A DNA stretch of 64,000 nt from Phenylobacterium koreense. GTDB lineage: Bacteria; Pseudomonadota; Alphaproteobacteria; Caulobacterales; Caulobacteraceae. Location of the stretch: assembly GCF_040545335.1 (NCBI RefSeq), contig NZ_JBEPLU010000001.1, positions 1,488,001 to 1,552,000 of the forward strand, in the 5' to 3' direction. Positions 48,147 to 57,280 of the stretch are shown piece after piece. The position numbers were made by a program, and so were the translations under genes. The notes below the pieces were generated by a model. The model saw only the letters and a program-made list of their open reading frames with translations, was not told the origin of the DNA and did no database searches. Within the stretch, counting starts at the first letter, position 1, and every line of letters begins with the position of its first letter.

Positions 48147-48174
48147 CGTCACATTACAACCGCGTCATGTGACG
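48147..48174. promoter_or_regulatory. CGTCACAT-N12-ATGTGACG inverted repeat between tetR and dcp
   Basis: A perfect 8-bp inverted repeat with a 12-bp spacer begins at the tetR stop codon and ends 59 bp before the M3 peptidase ATG. No T-run follows, so it is more likely a protein-binding site than a terminator. Its TGTGAC/GTCACA arms recall CRP/FNR-type half-sites, but the spacing does not match that class. Confidence 0.4.
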
Positions 48175-48232
48175 CCGCCGCGGCGTGACCTTAAGGTCGC
48201 GCACCTGACCCCGAACCCATCCTGGAGCTCTC

Positions 48233-50350
48233 ATGCAACGGCGCACGTTCCTGGCCGCCTCCGGCGCGCTCGCCGCCGCCTCGTCCCTGCCGGCCGCCGC
48301 ACTCGCGCAGGCGGCCGGCAACGCCCTCACCGCCACCTGGACCGGTCCCCACGGCGGCGTGCCGGCATTCGACAAGGTGAGGGTGGCCGACTTCATGCCG
48401 GCCTTCGACCTTGCCATGAAGACCGAGCGCGCGGAGATCGACGCCATCGCCGGCGCCTCCGCCGCGCCGAACTTCGACAACACCATCGCCGCGCTCGAGC
48501 GGTCGGGTTCCATGATCGAGCGGGTGGGAACCTATGCGGGCGTCTGGGGCTCCACCCTCTCGACCCCCGAGTTCCGGACCATCGAGAAGGAGCTGTCACC
48601 CAAGCTCTCGGCGCATGACGACGAGACCCTGCAGGACGAGAAGCTCTTCAAGCGCATCGAGGCGGTCTATGAGGGCCGCTCGGTCCTGACGCCCGAGCAG
48701 CAGCGCCTGACCTGGCTCTACTGGAACCGGTTCGTGCGCGCCGGCGCCCGACTGACGCCCGAGGCCAAGACGCGGGTGGCCGCGATCAACCAGGAACTGG
48801 CCAGCCTGTTCACCAGCTTCAGCCAGAACCTGCTGGCCGACGAGACGGACTATGTCCTCTACCTGCGCACCGAGAGCGAGCTGGCGGGGCTGCCAAACGA
48901 CGTGCGCGCGGCCGCAGCGACCGCCGCCGAGGAGCGCGGCCACAAGGGCGAATGGGCGGTCCTCAACACCCGCTCGTCGATGGAGCCGTTCCTCACCTAT
49001 TCCAACCGGCGCGACCTGCGCGAGAAGGTCTGGCGCACCTACTACAACCGCGGCGACAACGGCGACGCCCACGACAACAACGGCATCATCCAGAAGATCC
49101 TGAAGCTGCGCTTCGAGCGCGCCGAGCTTCTCGGCTACCCGACCCACGCCCACTGGCGGCTCGCCGACGCCATGGCCAAGACCCCCGACGCGGCCATGGA
49201 GTTGATGATGCGGGTCTGGCCGTCGGCCATCGCGCGAGTGAAGGAAGAGGTCGCTGAGATGCAGGCGATCGCCGACAAGGAGCGGGCCGGCATCCGCATT
49301 GAGCCCTGGGACTATCGCTATTACGCCGAGAAGGTCCGGGCCGCCCGCTACGACCTCGATATGAACGAGATCAAGCCTTACATGCAGCTAGAGAAGCTGC
49401 GCGAGGGCATGTTCTGGGCCGCCGGCCAGGTCTACGGCTTCGAGTTCGTACCGGTCACCGACGTGCCGGTGGCGCATCCGGACATCCGGGTCTGGGAAGT
49501 GCGGCGCGGCGGTCAGCACCAGGGCCTCTGGTATTTCGACCCCTATGCCCGTCCCGGCAAACGCTCGGGCGCCTGGATGAACGCCTATCGCCGCCAGCAG
49601 AAATTCGACGGACCGGTGACGATCATCGTCTCCAACAACGCCAACTTCGTGAAAGGCGCGCCCGGCGTACCGATCCTGATCTCATGGGACGACGCCGAGA
49701 CCATGTTCCACGAGTTCGGCCACGCCATCCACGGGCTGAACTCGGCAGTGAACTACCCCTCACTGTCGGGAACCGCCGTGCCGCGCGATTATGTGGAGTT
49801 CCCCAGCCAGATCAACGAGCACTGGCTGCCGACCAAGGAGGTGCTGTCGCGGTTCGCCTTGCACCACCAGACCGGCCAAGCCATCCCGCAGGCCCTGGTC
49901 GACAAGCTGGAGAACGCCTCGACCTTCCGCCAGGGCTTCGACGTCACCGAGTACCTGTCCTCGGCGCTCATCGACATGAAGCTGCACCTGGCCGGCGGCG
50001 CGGACATCGACCCCGACGCCTTCGAACGGGACGAGCTGGCCAAGCTGGACATGCCGAGCGAACTAGTGATGCGCCACCGCACCCCGCAGTTCGGCCACGT
50101 CTTCTCCTCGGACGGCTATTCGGCCGGCTATTACAGCTACCTGTGGTCGGAGACCCTGGCCCTGGACGTGGTGGATGCGTTCCAGCGCTCGCCGGGCGGG
50201 ATGTACGACAAGGACATGGCCAAGCGCCTGCACGATAACGTCATGTCGGTGGGCAACTCGATCGACCCGGCGGTCGGCTATCGCACCCTGATGGGCCGCG
50301 ACGTCGATGTGCGGGCCTACCTCCGTGACAAGGGCTTCCCGGTGGCCTGA
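48233..50350 (+). CDS. dcp: M3 family peptidyl-dipeptidase (Dcp-like), exported
   Basis: The 705-residue metallopeptidase has an N-terminal twin-arginine-type signal (MQRRTFLAASGALAAASSLP, cleavage near ALAQA) and the M3 zinc motif HEFGH (H493, E494, H497), with the third ligand near E522 in YVEFPSQINEHW. Dcp removes dipeptides from peptide C-termini. Length fits Dcp/OpdA (about 680-720). The twin-arginine signal suggests export folded, perhaps with zinc already bound. GGAG lies 5 nt before the ATG. Confidence 0.9.
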   Translation: MQRRTFLAASGALAAASSLPAAALAQAAGNALTATWTGPHGGVPAFDKVRVADFMPAFDLAMKTERAEIDAIAGASAAPNFDNTIAALERSGSMIERVGTYAGVWGSTLSTPEFRTIEKELSPKLSAHDDETLQDEKLFKRIEAVYEGRSVLTPEQQRLTWLYWNRFVRAGARLTPEAKTRVAAINQELASLFTSFSQNLLADETDYVLYLRTESELAGLPNDVRAAAATAAEERGHKGEWAVLNTRSSMEPFLTYSNRRDLREKVWRTYYNRGDNGDAHDNNGIIQKILKLRFERAELLGYPTHAHWRLADAMAKTPDAAMELMMRVWPSAIARVKEEVAEMQAIADKERAGIRIEPWDYRYYAEKVRAARYDLDMNEIKPYMQLEKLREGMFWAAGQVYGFEFVPVTDVPVAHPDIRVWEVRRGGQHQGLWYFDPYARPGKRSGAWMNAYRRQQKFDGPVTIIVSNNANFVKGAPGVPILISWDDAETMFHEFGHAIHGLNSAVNYPSLSGTAVPRDYVEFPSQINEHWLPTKEVLSRFALHHQTGQAIPQALVDKLENASTFRQGFDVTEYLSSALIDMKLHLAGGADIDPDAFERDELAKLDMPSELVMRHRTPQFGHVFSSDGYSAGYYSYLWSETLALDVVDAFQRSPGGMYDKDMAKRLHDNVMSVGNSIDPAVGYRTLMGRDVDVRAYLRDKGFPVA

Positions 50351-50434
50351 GGCTGCGGCTGGCGAACGCGACTGCTTTCGCCAGCTCCTGGTTCGTCATG
50401 CTGGGGACGACGATCTGGAACGGGGTCGATCTCG

Positions 50435-50465
50435 CTTCGGCGATCCACCTCTCCCAGCGGGAGCG
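50435..50465 (+). repeat. Dispersed intergenic palindromic repeat, copy B
   Basis: CTTCGGCGATCCACCTC followed by a TCCC/GGGA palindrome matches the element at 1333-1362 in opposite orientation (16 of the first 17 bases). It lies in the 229-bp gap between the M3 peptidase and the SH3-domain gene. Confidence 0.5.
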
Positions 50466-50579
50466 ACCTAGAGAGCTAGATACAATTGGTGATCCGCTTT
50501 TTCGCGCGCGGCGATGGAACGGGAGCTGCGGCGTAAGCATTGTCCGGCAGAGCTTGTCGAACCCTGCAGGAAACCGATC

Positions 50580-51383
50580 ATGCGCGCTTCTCAATTCACC
50601 GCGGCGGTGTTGGCCGCGAGCCTCGCCATTCCGGTGGCGGCGCCGGCCCATGCCCAGACGGGCAACCCTCTTTCGTCGATCTTCGGCTGTTCGGCCGGCG
50701 GCAACAAGCAGGCCGGGGGGGCGGTGATCGGTGGCTTGGTCGGCGGCGTTCTGGGCAGCAATGTCGCCAAGAACGAACGCACCCTCGGTACAGTGCTGGG
50801 CGCGGCGGCCGGCGCGGCCGCGGGCTCCTATATCGGCTGCCGCATGCAGCGCAGCGACCAGCAGAAGGCGCAGGCCGCCACCCAGTACGCCCTGGACCGC
50901 GGCGGCTCGCGGTCCTGGTCGAACCCGGAAACCGGCGCCTCGGGCGACGTCCGGGTGGTCTCGACCTCCACCGGCGGCGGTGGCCAGCCGGTCTCGCTCA
51001 GCGGCCTGCGCTTCGCCAGAGGCGTTGAGCCGGCGTCCGGCTTCGAAAGCGCCGGTGGGCGCTTCACCGCACCGGGTACGGTCAACATCAGGGCCACCCC
51101 TTCGACCTCCGGCGCCGTCGTTGGACGGCTGAGCGCCGGCCAGAGCTTCGACGCCCTGGCGCGGGTGCGCGGAACCAACTGGCTGCTGGCCGGCCAAAAT
51201 GGCATGGCGGTCGGCTATGTCTCGGAATCGGTGGTGCGCCCCTCGGGCGGCCAGTCCTATGCGGGCGGCAATTCGGTCTGCCGGACCTTCGACCAGACCA
51301 TCCGCACTCGCGACGGCTCCCCGCAGACCGAGCGCTACACCGCCTGCAAGGGCGCGGACGGCCAATGGGTGGTGCGGACCTAA
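50580..51383 (+). CDS. Secreted protein with glycine-zipper and SH3-like domain
   Basis: The 267-residue product has a signal peptide (MRASQFTAAVLAASLAIPVA, cleavage near AHAQ) and a glycine-zipper segment (GGAVIGGLVGGVLGSNVAKN and [18 protein letters not shown], about residues 41-83) of the Rickettsia 17-kDa antigen type. A bacterial SH3 domain follows (NIRATPSTSGAVVGRLSAGQ about 167-186 through WLLAGQNGMAVGYVSESVV), and the tail has two cysteines in VCRTFDQT and YTACKGADG. It is probably an envelope protein binding cell wall. GCAGGA precedes the ATG. Confidence 0.8.
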   Translation: MRASQFTAAVLAASLAIPVAAPAHAQTGNPLSSIFGCSAGGNKQAGGAVIGGLVGGVLGSNVAKNERTLGTVLGAAAGAAAGSYIGCRMQRSDQQKAQAATQYALDRGGSRSWSNPETGASGDVRVVSTSTGGGGQPVSLSGLRFARGVEPASGFESAGGRFTAPGTVNIRATPSTSGAVVGRLSAGQSFDALARVRGTNWLLAGQNGMAVGYVSESVVRPSGGQSYAGGNSVCRTFDQTIRTRDGSPQTERYTACKGADGQWVVRT

Positions 51384-51562
51384 ACCCCGACTTCCCTTGA
51401 CCTAATCCATCCACAGGCGCATAAGCGCGCCCTTCCGGCGCAAACTTTTCCAGCGCCCTCCACCGCCACGACCCCGATACTATATCGGACGAGGGCGGCG
51501 AGGACCCCCGTCGACGTGATCGTCCACGGGGGCTGGTTGCGTTTGGGCTATAGGAGATCGAC

Positions 51563-53095
51563 TTGTTCGACGCACTGACAGATCGGCTTTCCGGGGTTTT
51601 CGACCGCCTTTCCGGGCGGGGCGTGCTCTCGGAAAAGGACATCGACGAAGCCCTGCGCGAGGTGCGGGTCGCCTTGCTCGAGGCCGACGTCGCCCTGCCT
51701 GTCGTCCGCGAGTTCATCTCCAAGGCCAAGGAACGGGCCACCGGCGAAGAGGTGATCCGTTCGATCCGTCCGGCCGACCAGGTGGTGAAGATCATCTATG
51801 ACGGCCTGGTCGAGATGCTGGGCGGCGAAGCGGCCGAAGGCCTCAATCTCGCGCTCAACCCGCCGACCGTGATCCTGATGGCCGGCCTGCAGGGTTCGGG
51901 TAAGACCACCACGGCCGGCAAGCTGGCCCTGAAGCTCGCCAAGGACCGCAAGAAGGTCCTGCTGGCCTCCCTCGACACCCGCCGCCCTGCCGCCATGGAA
52001 CAACTGGCGATGCTGGCCAAGCAGGCCGAGGTCGACAGCCTGCCCATCGTGCCCGGCCAGTCCGCGCCCGACATCGCCCGCCGGGCCATGTCGGCGGCCA
52101 AGCTGCAAGGTTTCGACGTCGTCATCCTCGACACCGCCGGCCGCACCACCATCGACGAAGCGATGATGAGCGAGGCGGCCGAGATCGCGAAGATCGCGAG
52201 CCCCACCGAGACCCTGCTGGTCGCCGACAGCCTGACCGGCCAGGACGCCGTCCGCACCGCCAAGGCCTTCCACGAGCGCCTGCCGCTGACCGGCCTGGTG
52301 CTGACGAGAGCCGACGGCGACGGCCGTGGGGGCGCGGCGCTGTCCATGCGGGCGGTCACCGGCCTGCCGATCAAGTTCCTGGGCGTCTCGGAAAAGATCG
52401 ACGGCCTGGACGCCTTCGACGCCCGCCGCGTGGCCGGCCGCATCCTGGGCCAGGGGGACGTCGTCGCCCTGGTGGAGAAGGCCGCCCAGGACCTGGACGT
52501 TGCTCGCACCGAGGCCATGGCCAAGAAGCTGGCCAAGGGCCAGTTCGACCTGGACATGCTGGCCGAGCAGTTCGGTCAGATGAAGCGGATGGGCGGCATG
52601 GAAGGCCTGATGGGCCTGCTGCCTGGCGTCCAGAAGGTCAAGAAGCAGATGGCCGAGGCGAACGTCTCGGACAAGACCATCGACCGCCAGATGGCGATCA
52701 TCTCCTCGATGACCAAGGCCGAGCGGAAGAAGCCCGACATCCTGCAGGCCTCTCGCAAACGCCGCATCGCGGCCGGCGCCGGAGTCGACGTGGCCGAGGT
52801 AAACCGTCTTCTGAAGCAGCATCGCCAGATGGCCGACGCCTTCAAGATGATGAGCCGCGACGGCGGCAAGGGCTTCGCGCGCATGGCCGGCATGCTCGGC
52901 GGCGGCGGCATGGACCGGCTGAAGGCGTTGGGCGGCGGCAAGCTGCCCGCGCCCGATCCCAAGCAACTGGAAGAACTCGGCAAGCTGGCGAGCCAGGGGG
53001 GCGGTCTGCCCGGCCTGGGCGGCCCCGGCGGCCCGAAGCTTCCCGGCCTCGGCGGCGGACTGCCGCCGGGCTTCAACCCTTTCAAGAAATCTTAA
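51563..53095 (+). CDS. ffh: Signal recognition particle protein Ffh
   Basis: Ffh binds signal sequences and 4.5S RNA and works with FtsY. The 510-residue product has the NG domain with AGLQGSGKTTTAGKLA (Walker A about 108-115), the DTRRPAAMEQL and LDTAGRTTIDEAM motifs, and the methionine-rich M domain (about 300-440) with the SKRxRxAxGxG-like RKRRIAAGAGVDVAEVN. It ends in a Gly/Pro-rich tail. The start codon is TTG, chosen because MFDALTDRLSGVFDRL is the family N-terminus and GGAG lies 8 nt before it. rpsP follows after 21 bp. Confidence 0.95.
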   Translation: MFDALTDRLSGVFDRLSGRGVLSEKDIDEALREVRVALLEADVALPVVREFISKAKERATGEEVIRSIRPADQVVKIIYDGLVEMLGGEAAEGLNLALNPPTVILMAGLQGSGKTTTAGKLALKLAKDRKKVLLASLDTRRPAAMEQLAMLAKQAEVDSLPIVPGQSAPDIARRAMSAAKLQGFDVVILDTAGRTTIDEAMMSEAAEIAKIASPTETLLVADSLTGQDAVRTAKAFHERLPLTGLVLTRADGDGRGGAALSMRAVTGLPIKFLGVSEKIDGLDAFDARRVAGRILGQGDVVALVEKAAQDLDVARTEAMAKKLAKGQFDLDMLAEQFGQMKRMGGMEGLMGLLPGVQKVKKQMAEANVSDKTIDRQMAIISSMTKAERKKPDILQASRKRRIAAGAGVDVAEVNRLLKQHRQMADAFKMMSRDGGKGFARMAGMLGGGGMDRLKALGGGKLPAPDPKQLEELGKLASQGGGLPGLGGPGGPKLPGLGGGLPPGFNPFKKS

Positions 53096-53116
53096 GAGCT
53101 CACCAAAGGACCAACC

Positions 53117-53560
53117 ATGCTCAAGATCCGTCTCGCCCGTGGCGGCGCCAAGAAGCGCCCCTACTACTCGATCGTCATCGCCGACTCGCACTCGCCGCGC
53201 GACGGCCGCTTCATCGAGAAGGTCGGCGCCTACAACCCGATGCTCAAGAAGGATGACCCGCAGCGCGTCACCCTGAAGGTCGAGCGCATCCAAGAGTGGA
53301 TCAAGAAGGGCGCCCAGCCGACCGACCGCGTCGCGCGCTTCCTGGCCACCGAAGGCCTGGTGAAGTGGGAAGCCGGCAACAACCCGAAGAAGGCCGAGCC
53401 GGGCCAGAAGGCGAAGGAACGTGCTGAAGAGCGCGCCCAGCGCGAAGCCGACCGCGCCGCCGCGGCCGCTGAAGCCGCCGCCGCTCCGGCCGTCGAGGAA
53501 GCTCCGGCTGAAGAAGCCCCGGCCGCCGAGGAAGCCACTTCGGAACAAACCGAAGGCTGA
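53117..53560 (+). CDS. rpsP: 30S ribosomal protein S16
   Basis: The 147-residue protein starts [20 protein letters not shown] and contains [18 protein letters not shown], the S16 core (about residues 1-82). The remaining 65 residues form an Ala/Glu-rich tail ([18 protein letters not shown]), longer than the basic enterobacterial S16 but common in Alphaproteobacteria. It lies between ffh and rimM in the usual ribosome-biogenesis order. Confidence 0.96.
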   Translation: MLKIRLARGGAKKRPYYSIVIADSHSPRDGRFIEKVGAYNPMLKKDDPQRVTLKVERIQEWIKKGAQPTDRVARFLATEGLVKWEAGNNPKKAEPGQKAKERAEERAQREADRAAAAAEAAAAPAVEEAPAEEAPAAEEATSEQTEG

Positions 53561-53571
53561 TCGGTCCGGTG

Positions 53572-54111
53572 ATGGGCGACGAGAACTCCACCCTGATTTT
53601 CGTCGCCCAGGTCGGCGCGGCCCATGGCGTTCGCGGCGAGGTGAAGATCACCTCGTTCACCGCCGATCCCATGGCGCTGGTCGACTATCGGAACCTGTTG
53701 CGCCAGGACGGCTCTCCCGCCCTGGCGATCGCAGGCGCCCGCCCGACCAAGGGCGGGATCGTCGCCCGCCTGAAGGGCGTGACCGACCGCAACGCCGCCG
53801 AGGCGCTACGCGGTCTGAAACTCTATATCCGCAGGGAAGATCTGCCCGAGCCGGAGGAAGACGAGTTCTATCTCGCCGACCTCATCGGCCTGACCGTCGA
53901 AACCGCCGAGGGCGAGGTGCTGGGCAAGGTCCGCACCGTACAGGACTTCGGCGCCGGCGACCTGCTCGAAATCCAGCCCAAGGCCGGGACGAGCTGGTGG
54001 CTGCCCTTCACTCGCGACGCCGTCCCCGAGGTGCGCATCGCCGAGGGCAAGGTGATCGCGGCCCCGCCCCCCAGCGTCGAAGCCGATCCGCGCGAGACGC
54101 GAGACTCCTGA
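53572..54111 (+). CDS. rimM: Ribosome maturation factor RimM
   Basis: RimM helps assemble the 30S head around S19. The 179-residue product has the N-terminal RimM domain (AQVGAAHGVRGEVKITSFT about residues 12-30) and the C-terminal PRC-barrel domain (DEFYLADLIGLTVETAEGEV about 99-118, ending PFTRDAVPEV). A GTG immediately upstream (53569) is an alternative start. trmD and rplS, its usual followers, are absent; secB lies convergently instead. Confidence 0.94.
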   Translation: MGDENSTLIFVAQVGAAHGVRGEVKITSFTADPMALVDYRNLLRQDGSPALAIAGARPTKGGIVARLKGVTDRNAAEALRGLKLYIRREDLPEPEEDEFYLADLIGLTVETAEGEVLGKVRTVQDFGAGDLLEIQPKAGTSWWLPFTRDAVPEVRIAEGKVIAAPPPSVEADPRETRDS

Positions 54112-54120
54112 AACGAAAAA

Positions 54121-54143
54121 CGCCGCCGGCGGGACCGGCGGCG
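54121..54143 (-). terminator. Intrinsic terminator for secB at the rimM/secB junction
   Basis: CGCCGCCGG pairs perfectly with CCGGCGGCG around CGGGA. On the minus strand it is followed by TTTTTCGTTT, placing it 10 bases after the secB stop. On the plus strand, where rimM ends 9 bases earlier, it lacks a strong U-tract, so it mainly serves secB. Confidence 0.8.
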
Positions 54144-54152
54144 CTGAATTCC

Positions 54153-54647
54153 CTAGGCGTGGCCGACCGGCTCTTCGCCCATGGCCTGCGCCCGCCGCGC
54201 GGCGTAGACGCCAGCGAAGTCGATCGGGTCGAGCATGAAGGGCGGATAGCCACCGTCCGAGGTCACCGAGGCGATGATCTGGCGGGCGAACGGGAACATG
54301 AAGCGCGGGCACTCGACCAGCAGCACCGGCTCCAGGTCTTCCTGCGGCACGCCGTTGATCTGGAAGACGCCGCCATAGAGCAGCTCGACGTGGAAGACCG
54401 GGCCGTCATCGCGCGTGGCGCGGGCCGAGAGCTTCAGGTCCACTTCAAACAGGCCGTCTTCGCGGCCGCGGGCGTTCATCTCGACGCCCATGTCGATCTG
54501 CGGCTGGGCGGCGTTCTGGGCGCGCAGGCTCTCCGGAGCGCGCGGATTCTCGAACGACAGGTCGCGGATGAACTGGGCGAGGACACGGATCGCGGGCTCA
54601 GCGGCCGCGCCATTGGTCTCGGGGCCGGCGGCGTCGGTATCGGTCAT
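54153..54647 (-). CDS. secB: Protein-export chaperone SecB
   Basis: SecB holds precursors unfolded and delivers them to SecA. The 164-residue product has the family core [45 protein letters not shown] and [21 protein letters not shown] (about residues 20-135), with an acidic Ala-rich N-terminal extension. Divergent from the Tim44-like gene and ended by an intrinsic terminator. Confidence 0.96.
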   Translation of the reverse strand: MTDTDAAGPETNGAAAEPAIRVLAQFIRDLSFENPRAPESLRAQNAAQPQIDMGVEMNARGREDGLFEVDLKLSARATRDDGPVFHVELLYGGVFQINGVPQEDLEPVLLVECPRFMFPFARQIIASVTSDGGYPPFMLDPIDFAGVYAARRAQAMGEEPVGHA

Positions 54648-54797
54648 ATTCAGGAAAATCCGGTTGTCGGACGCCTATTCACGTCCTGTTGTGGCCTGGG
54701 CTGCTAACATGGCCCCCTTGCCGTGGCAACGTCGCCCCTGACGTGGGCGTTTCGCTGTCCTATATTGAAGTTTGAACGTCCCGAAAGCCCGAAGAAG

Positions 54798-55409
54798 TTG
54801 CAAGTCCTAGAACTGATCATTTTCGCCGGTCTGGCCGGCGTCGTGCTCTACCAGCTCTATGCCGTGCTGGGTCGGCGCGTGGGACGGCAGCCGGAAGACA
54901 GCCCGACCAAGGAGGCTGCGCCCGCGACCACGCGGCAGGCGCCGAGCCTGGAGGCCCAGGATGACGGGGTCGGCCTGACGGGCCTGCCGGCCATCAAGCA
55001 TCGGGACCCCTCCTTCGATCTTTCGCGCTTCCTGGCGGGCGCCAAGGGGGCCTACGAGATGGTGGTCCGCGCCTTTGCGGCGGGCGACCGTGAAACCCTG
55101 AAGAACCTGCTGGCGCCGAATGTGATGAGCAGCTTCGAGACCGCCATCACCGATCGCGAGACCAACGGCGTCACCGAGACCGTCGAGTTCCTGCATCCGC
55201 CGCGCGCGGACCTGGAGCGCGCCGATCTGCGCGACGACATGGCCAGCATCACCGTCCGTTTCCTGGCCGAGTTCCGCAGCCGGACCAAGAGCATCGAGGG
55301 CGAGGCCGTGGACGACAAGCGCACCGCCGAACTCTGGACCTTCGAGCGCAGCCTCAAGAGCCGCGATCCCAACTGGACGCTCGTCCACGTGGACGCCGCC
55401 GAGGCCTGA
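54798..55409 (+). CDS. Tim44/TimA domain membrane-anchored protein
   Basis: The 203-residue product has one N-terminal membrane helix (VLELIIFAGLAGVVLYQLYAVLGRRVG) and a Tim44-like domain (about residues 82-200, with KGAYEMVVRAFAAGDRETLKNLL and SITVRFLAEFRSRTKSIEG). Bacterial TimA proteins face the periplasm and are thought to help protein translocation. The best start is TTG at 54798, matching the family N-terminus; a GTG at 54723 would add 25 residues. It is the first gene of a run with mltA and smr. Confidence 0.85.
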   Translation: MQVLELIIFAGLAGVVLYQLYAVLGRRVGRQPEDSPTKEAAPATTRQAPSLEAQDDGVGLTGLPAIKHRDPSFDLSRFLAGAKGAYEMVVRAFAAGDRETLKNLLAPNVMSSFETAITDRETNGVTETVEFLHPPRADLERADLRDDMASITVRFLAEFRSRTKSIEGEAVDDKRTAELWTFERSLKSRDPNWTLVHVDAAEA

Positions 55410-55419
55410 CCCCGCAAGG

Positions 55420-55435
55420 GTAAGATTTCTTTAAC
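55420..55435 (+). promoter_or_regulatory. Candidate CtrA-type site upstream of mltA
   Basis: GTAA-N7-TTAAC matches the Caulobacterales CtrA consensus TTAA-N7-TTAAC at all but one base. It lies in the 98-bp gap between the Tim44-like gene and mltA, 72 bp before the mltA ATG. A single site with one mismatch can occur by chance. Confidence 0.3.
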
Positions 55436-55507
55436 CCTTCCGCCGTTTTCCCGCCTGCAACGCAAGGCTATGAGAGGACGGCGGCGCGGCGGGCGCCTGT
55501 CGGTTCG

Positions 55508-56668
55508 ATGAGGGGCGAATTGGAACTTCGAAGCTTGTCGCGCCTGTTTCCGGCGCTGCTCCTGACCCTGATCTTGGCGGCGTGCGCCACCCCCAAGGCC
55601 GTGCCGCCGCCCGCGCCGCCGAGGCCCGGCCCGTCCGCCCCGCCGCCGACCCGACCGGCGCCGCCGCCCGCGCGTCCGGAGAGCTTCAGCCAGCTTCCTG
55701 GCTGGGCGCAGGACGACCATGCCGCCGGTTACGAGGCCTTCCGCACGACCTGCGGCGTTTCGCGTGATCCGGCATTGGGCGAAATCTGTCGCCGGGCCCG
55801 AGCTATCGGCCCGCTGGACGCCTATCGCGCCAGGGCGTTCTTTGAGGAGAACTTCCAGCCCGAGCTGATCCTGGGCGAGGGAATCCTGACCGCCTACTTC
55901 TCACCGGAGTACGAGGCCCGCGAGCGGCCCGATGCAGAATTTTCCGCACCCGTGCGCCCCAAGCCCATCGACCTGGTGGGCAACGGCGTGGGCGGCAAGG
56001 CGGCGCTGCGCCGGGGCCCGGATGGCCGAACCGCCCCCTATCCCGACCGGGCGCTGATCGAGACCTCGCCCATCGGCCAACCGCTGGCCTGGATGCGGCC
56101 GGAGGACCTGTTCTTCCTACAGATCCAGGGTTCGGGCGTGCTGAGCTTCCCGAGCGGCCGCAGGTCGAAGGCCGTGTTCGCCGCGACCAACGGCAAGACC
56201 TTCGTGGGCATCGCCAATCCCATGCGCGACCGCGGCCTGCTGCCGGCCAACAACACCTCCGGCGAGGCGATCCGCGCCTGGTTGGCCGACAACCGCGGAC
56301 CGCGGGCCGACGAGATCATGCGGCTCAATCCCCGCTATGTGTTCTTCACCCTGAGCCCCGACGACGGCCGGCAGCCAGTCGGAGCGGCAGGCATACCGCT
56401 GCCGGCAGGTCGCGCGATCGCGGTCGACACCGGTCGCAACAGCCTGGGCGACATCTACTTCATCGAAGGCGTGGCGCCGACCCTCAACGGCGCGTTCCCA
56501 GCTTATCGGCGCACGGTCATGGCGCTGGACGCCGGCGGCGCGATCAAGGGCCAGGTCCGGGCCGACCTCTATCTGGGCCTTGGGGATGCGGCGGGGGCCG
56601 AAGCCGGCCGGGTCCGTCACACTCTGCGCATGCACCGCCTCGTCCCGAAGGTCGGCCCCTATAGATGA
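55508..56668 (+). CDS. mltA: Membrane-bound lytic murein transglycosylase A, lipoprotein
   Basis: MltA cleaves peptidoglycan glycan strands to 1,6-anhydromuropeptides. The 386-residue product has a lipobox (LLTLILAAC, lipidated Cys about residue 26), a Pro-rich spacer, the MltA domain with GILTAYFSPEYEARERPD and MRPEDLFFLQIQGSG, and the C-terminal 3D domain AIAVDTGRNSLGDIYFIEG whose Asp residues form the active site. Its stop overlaps the smr start by four bases. GAGGGG-type sequence near the ATG is weak, so the start is approximate. Confidence 0.93.
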   Translation: MRGELELRSLSRLFPALLLTLILAACATPKAVPPPAPPRPGPSAPPPTRPAPPPARPESFSQLPGWAQDDHAAGYEAFRTTCGVSRDPALGEICRRARAIGPLDAYRARAFFEENFQPELILGEGILTAYFSPEYEARERPDAEFSAPVRPKPIDLVGNGVGGKAALRRGPDGRTAPYPDRALIETSPIGQPLAWMRPEDLFFLQIQGSGVLSFPSGRRSKAVFAATNGKTFVGIANPMRDRGLLPANNTSGEAIRAWLADNRGPRADEIMRLNPRYVFFTLSPDDGRQPVGAAGIPLPAGRAIAVDTGRNSLGDIYFIEGVAPTLNGAFPAYRRTVMALDAGGAIKGQVRADLYLGLGDAAGAEAGRVRHTLRMHRLVPKVGPYR

Positions 56669-57198
56669 AACGCCCAATCCGCCCCGATGAGCAGAAGCTC
56701 TGGGCGATGGTCGCGGCGACCGTGCGAGCGAAGCCGGGCCGCAAGGCCGAACTGCCGCCGGCTCCGGCCCCAGGCCATAAGAAGCCGACCGGCAAGGTCG
56801 TTGATCCCGCCGCACGCCTGCCCCTGCTGGAGGCCAAACCCGCGCCGCCCAAGCCGCCCCGTATGGCCCCCGAGGACATCGAGCCCGGCCGCAGGCACCG
56901 CATCGCCCGGGAGCGAGACCCCATCGGCGCGCGGATCGACCTGCACGGCATGGATCAGGATCGGGCGCGAGCCGCGCTCGAGGCCTTTGTGCTGCGCGCA
57001 TGGGACGACGGCTATCGCGCTGTGCTGGTCATCACCGGCAAGGGGAGCCGCGGCGGCGGCGTGCTGCGCCATCGCGCGCCCGAATGGCTGGGCGGGCCGA
57101 CTCTGCGCATGGCCGTTGCCGGCATCTCCGAGGCGCACCGCCGCCATGGCGGCGAGGGCGCGCTCTATGTGGCGCTGAAGCGCAAGCCCAGGGCCTGA
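56665..57198 (+). CDS. Smr domain protein
   Basis: The 177-residue product has a basic/Pro-rich N-terminal half and a C-terminal Smr (small MutS-related) domain (about residues 90-177) with RIDLHGMDQDRARAALEAF and VLVITGKGSRGGGVLR, the DLHG and GKG motifs of the fold. Smr domains nick or cut nucleic acids; recent work links stand-alone forms to ribosome rescue. Four-base overlap with mltA, as in many Alphaproteobacteria. Confidence 0.9.
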   Translation: MKRPIRPDEQKLWAMVAATVRAKPGRKAELPPAPAPGHKKPTGKVVDPAARLPLLEAKPAPPKPPRMAPEDIEPGRRHRIARERDPIGARIDLHGMDQDRARAALEAFVLRAWDDGYRAVLVITGKGSRGGGVLRHRAPEWLGGPTLRMAVAGISEAHRRHGGEGALYVALKRKPRA

Positions 57199-57280
57199 TG
57201 GGTCAAATTCGCGTTGGGGCCTGGAAAAGACCCGCGCGATCCCCGACATAACCGCAGACCACACAAGGGAAACGCCGACT

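Noticed and set aside
51548..53548. 666-residue minus-strand open frame opposite ffh and rpsP
   Set aside because: It covers two certain genes on the plus strand and reads as Gly/Gln/Leu-rich antisense sequence without family features.
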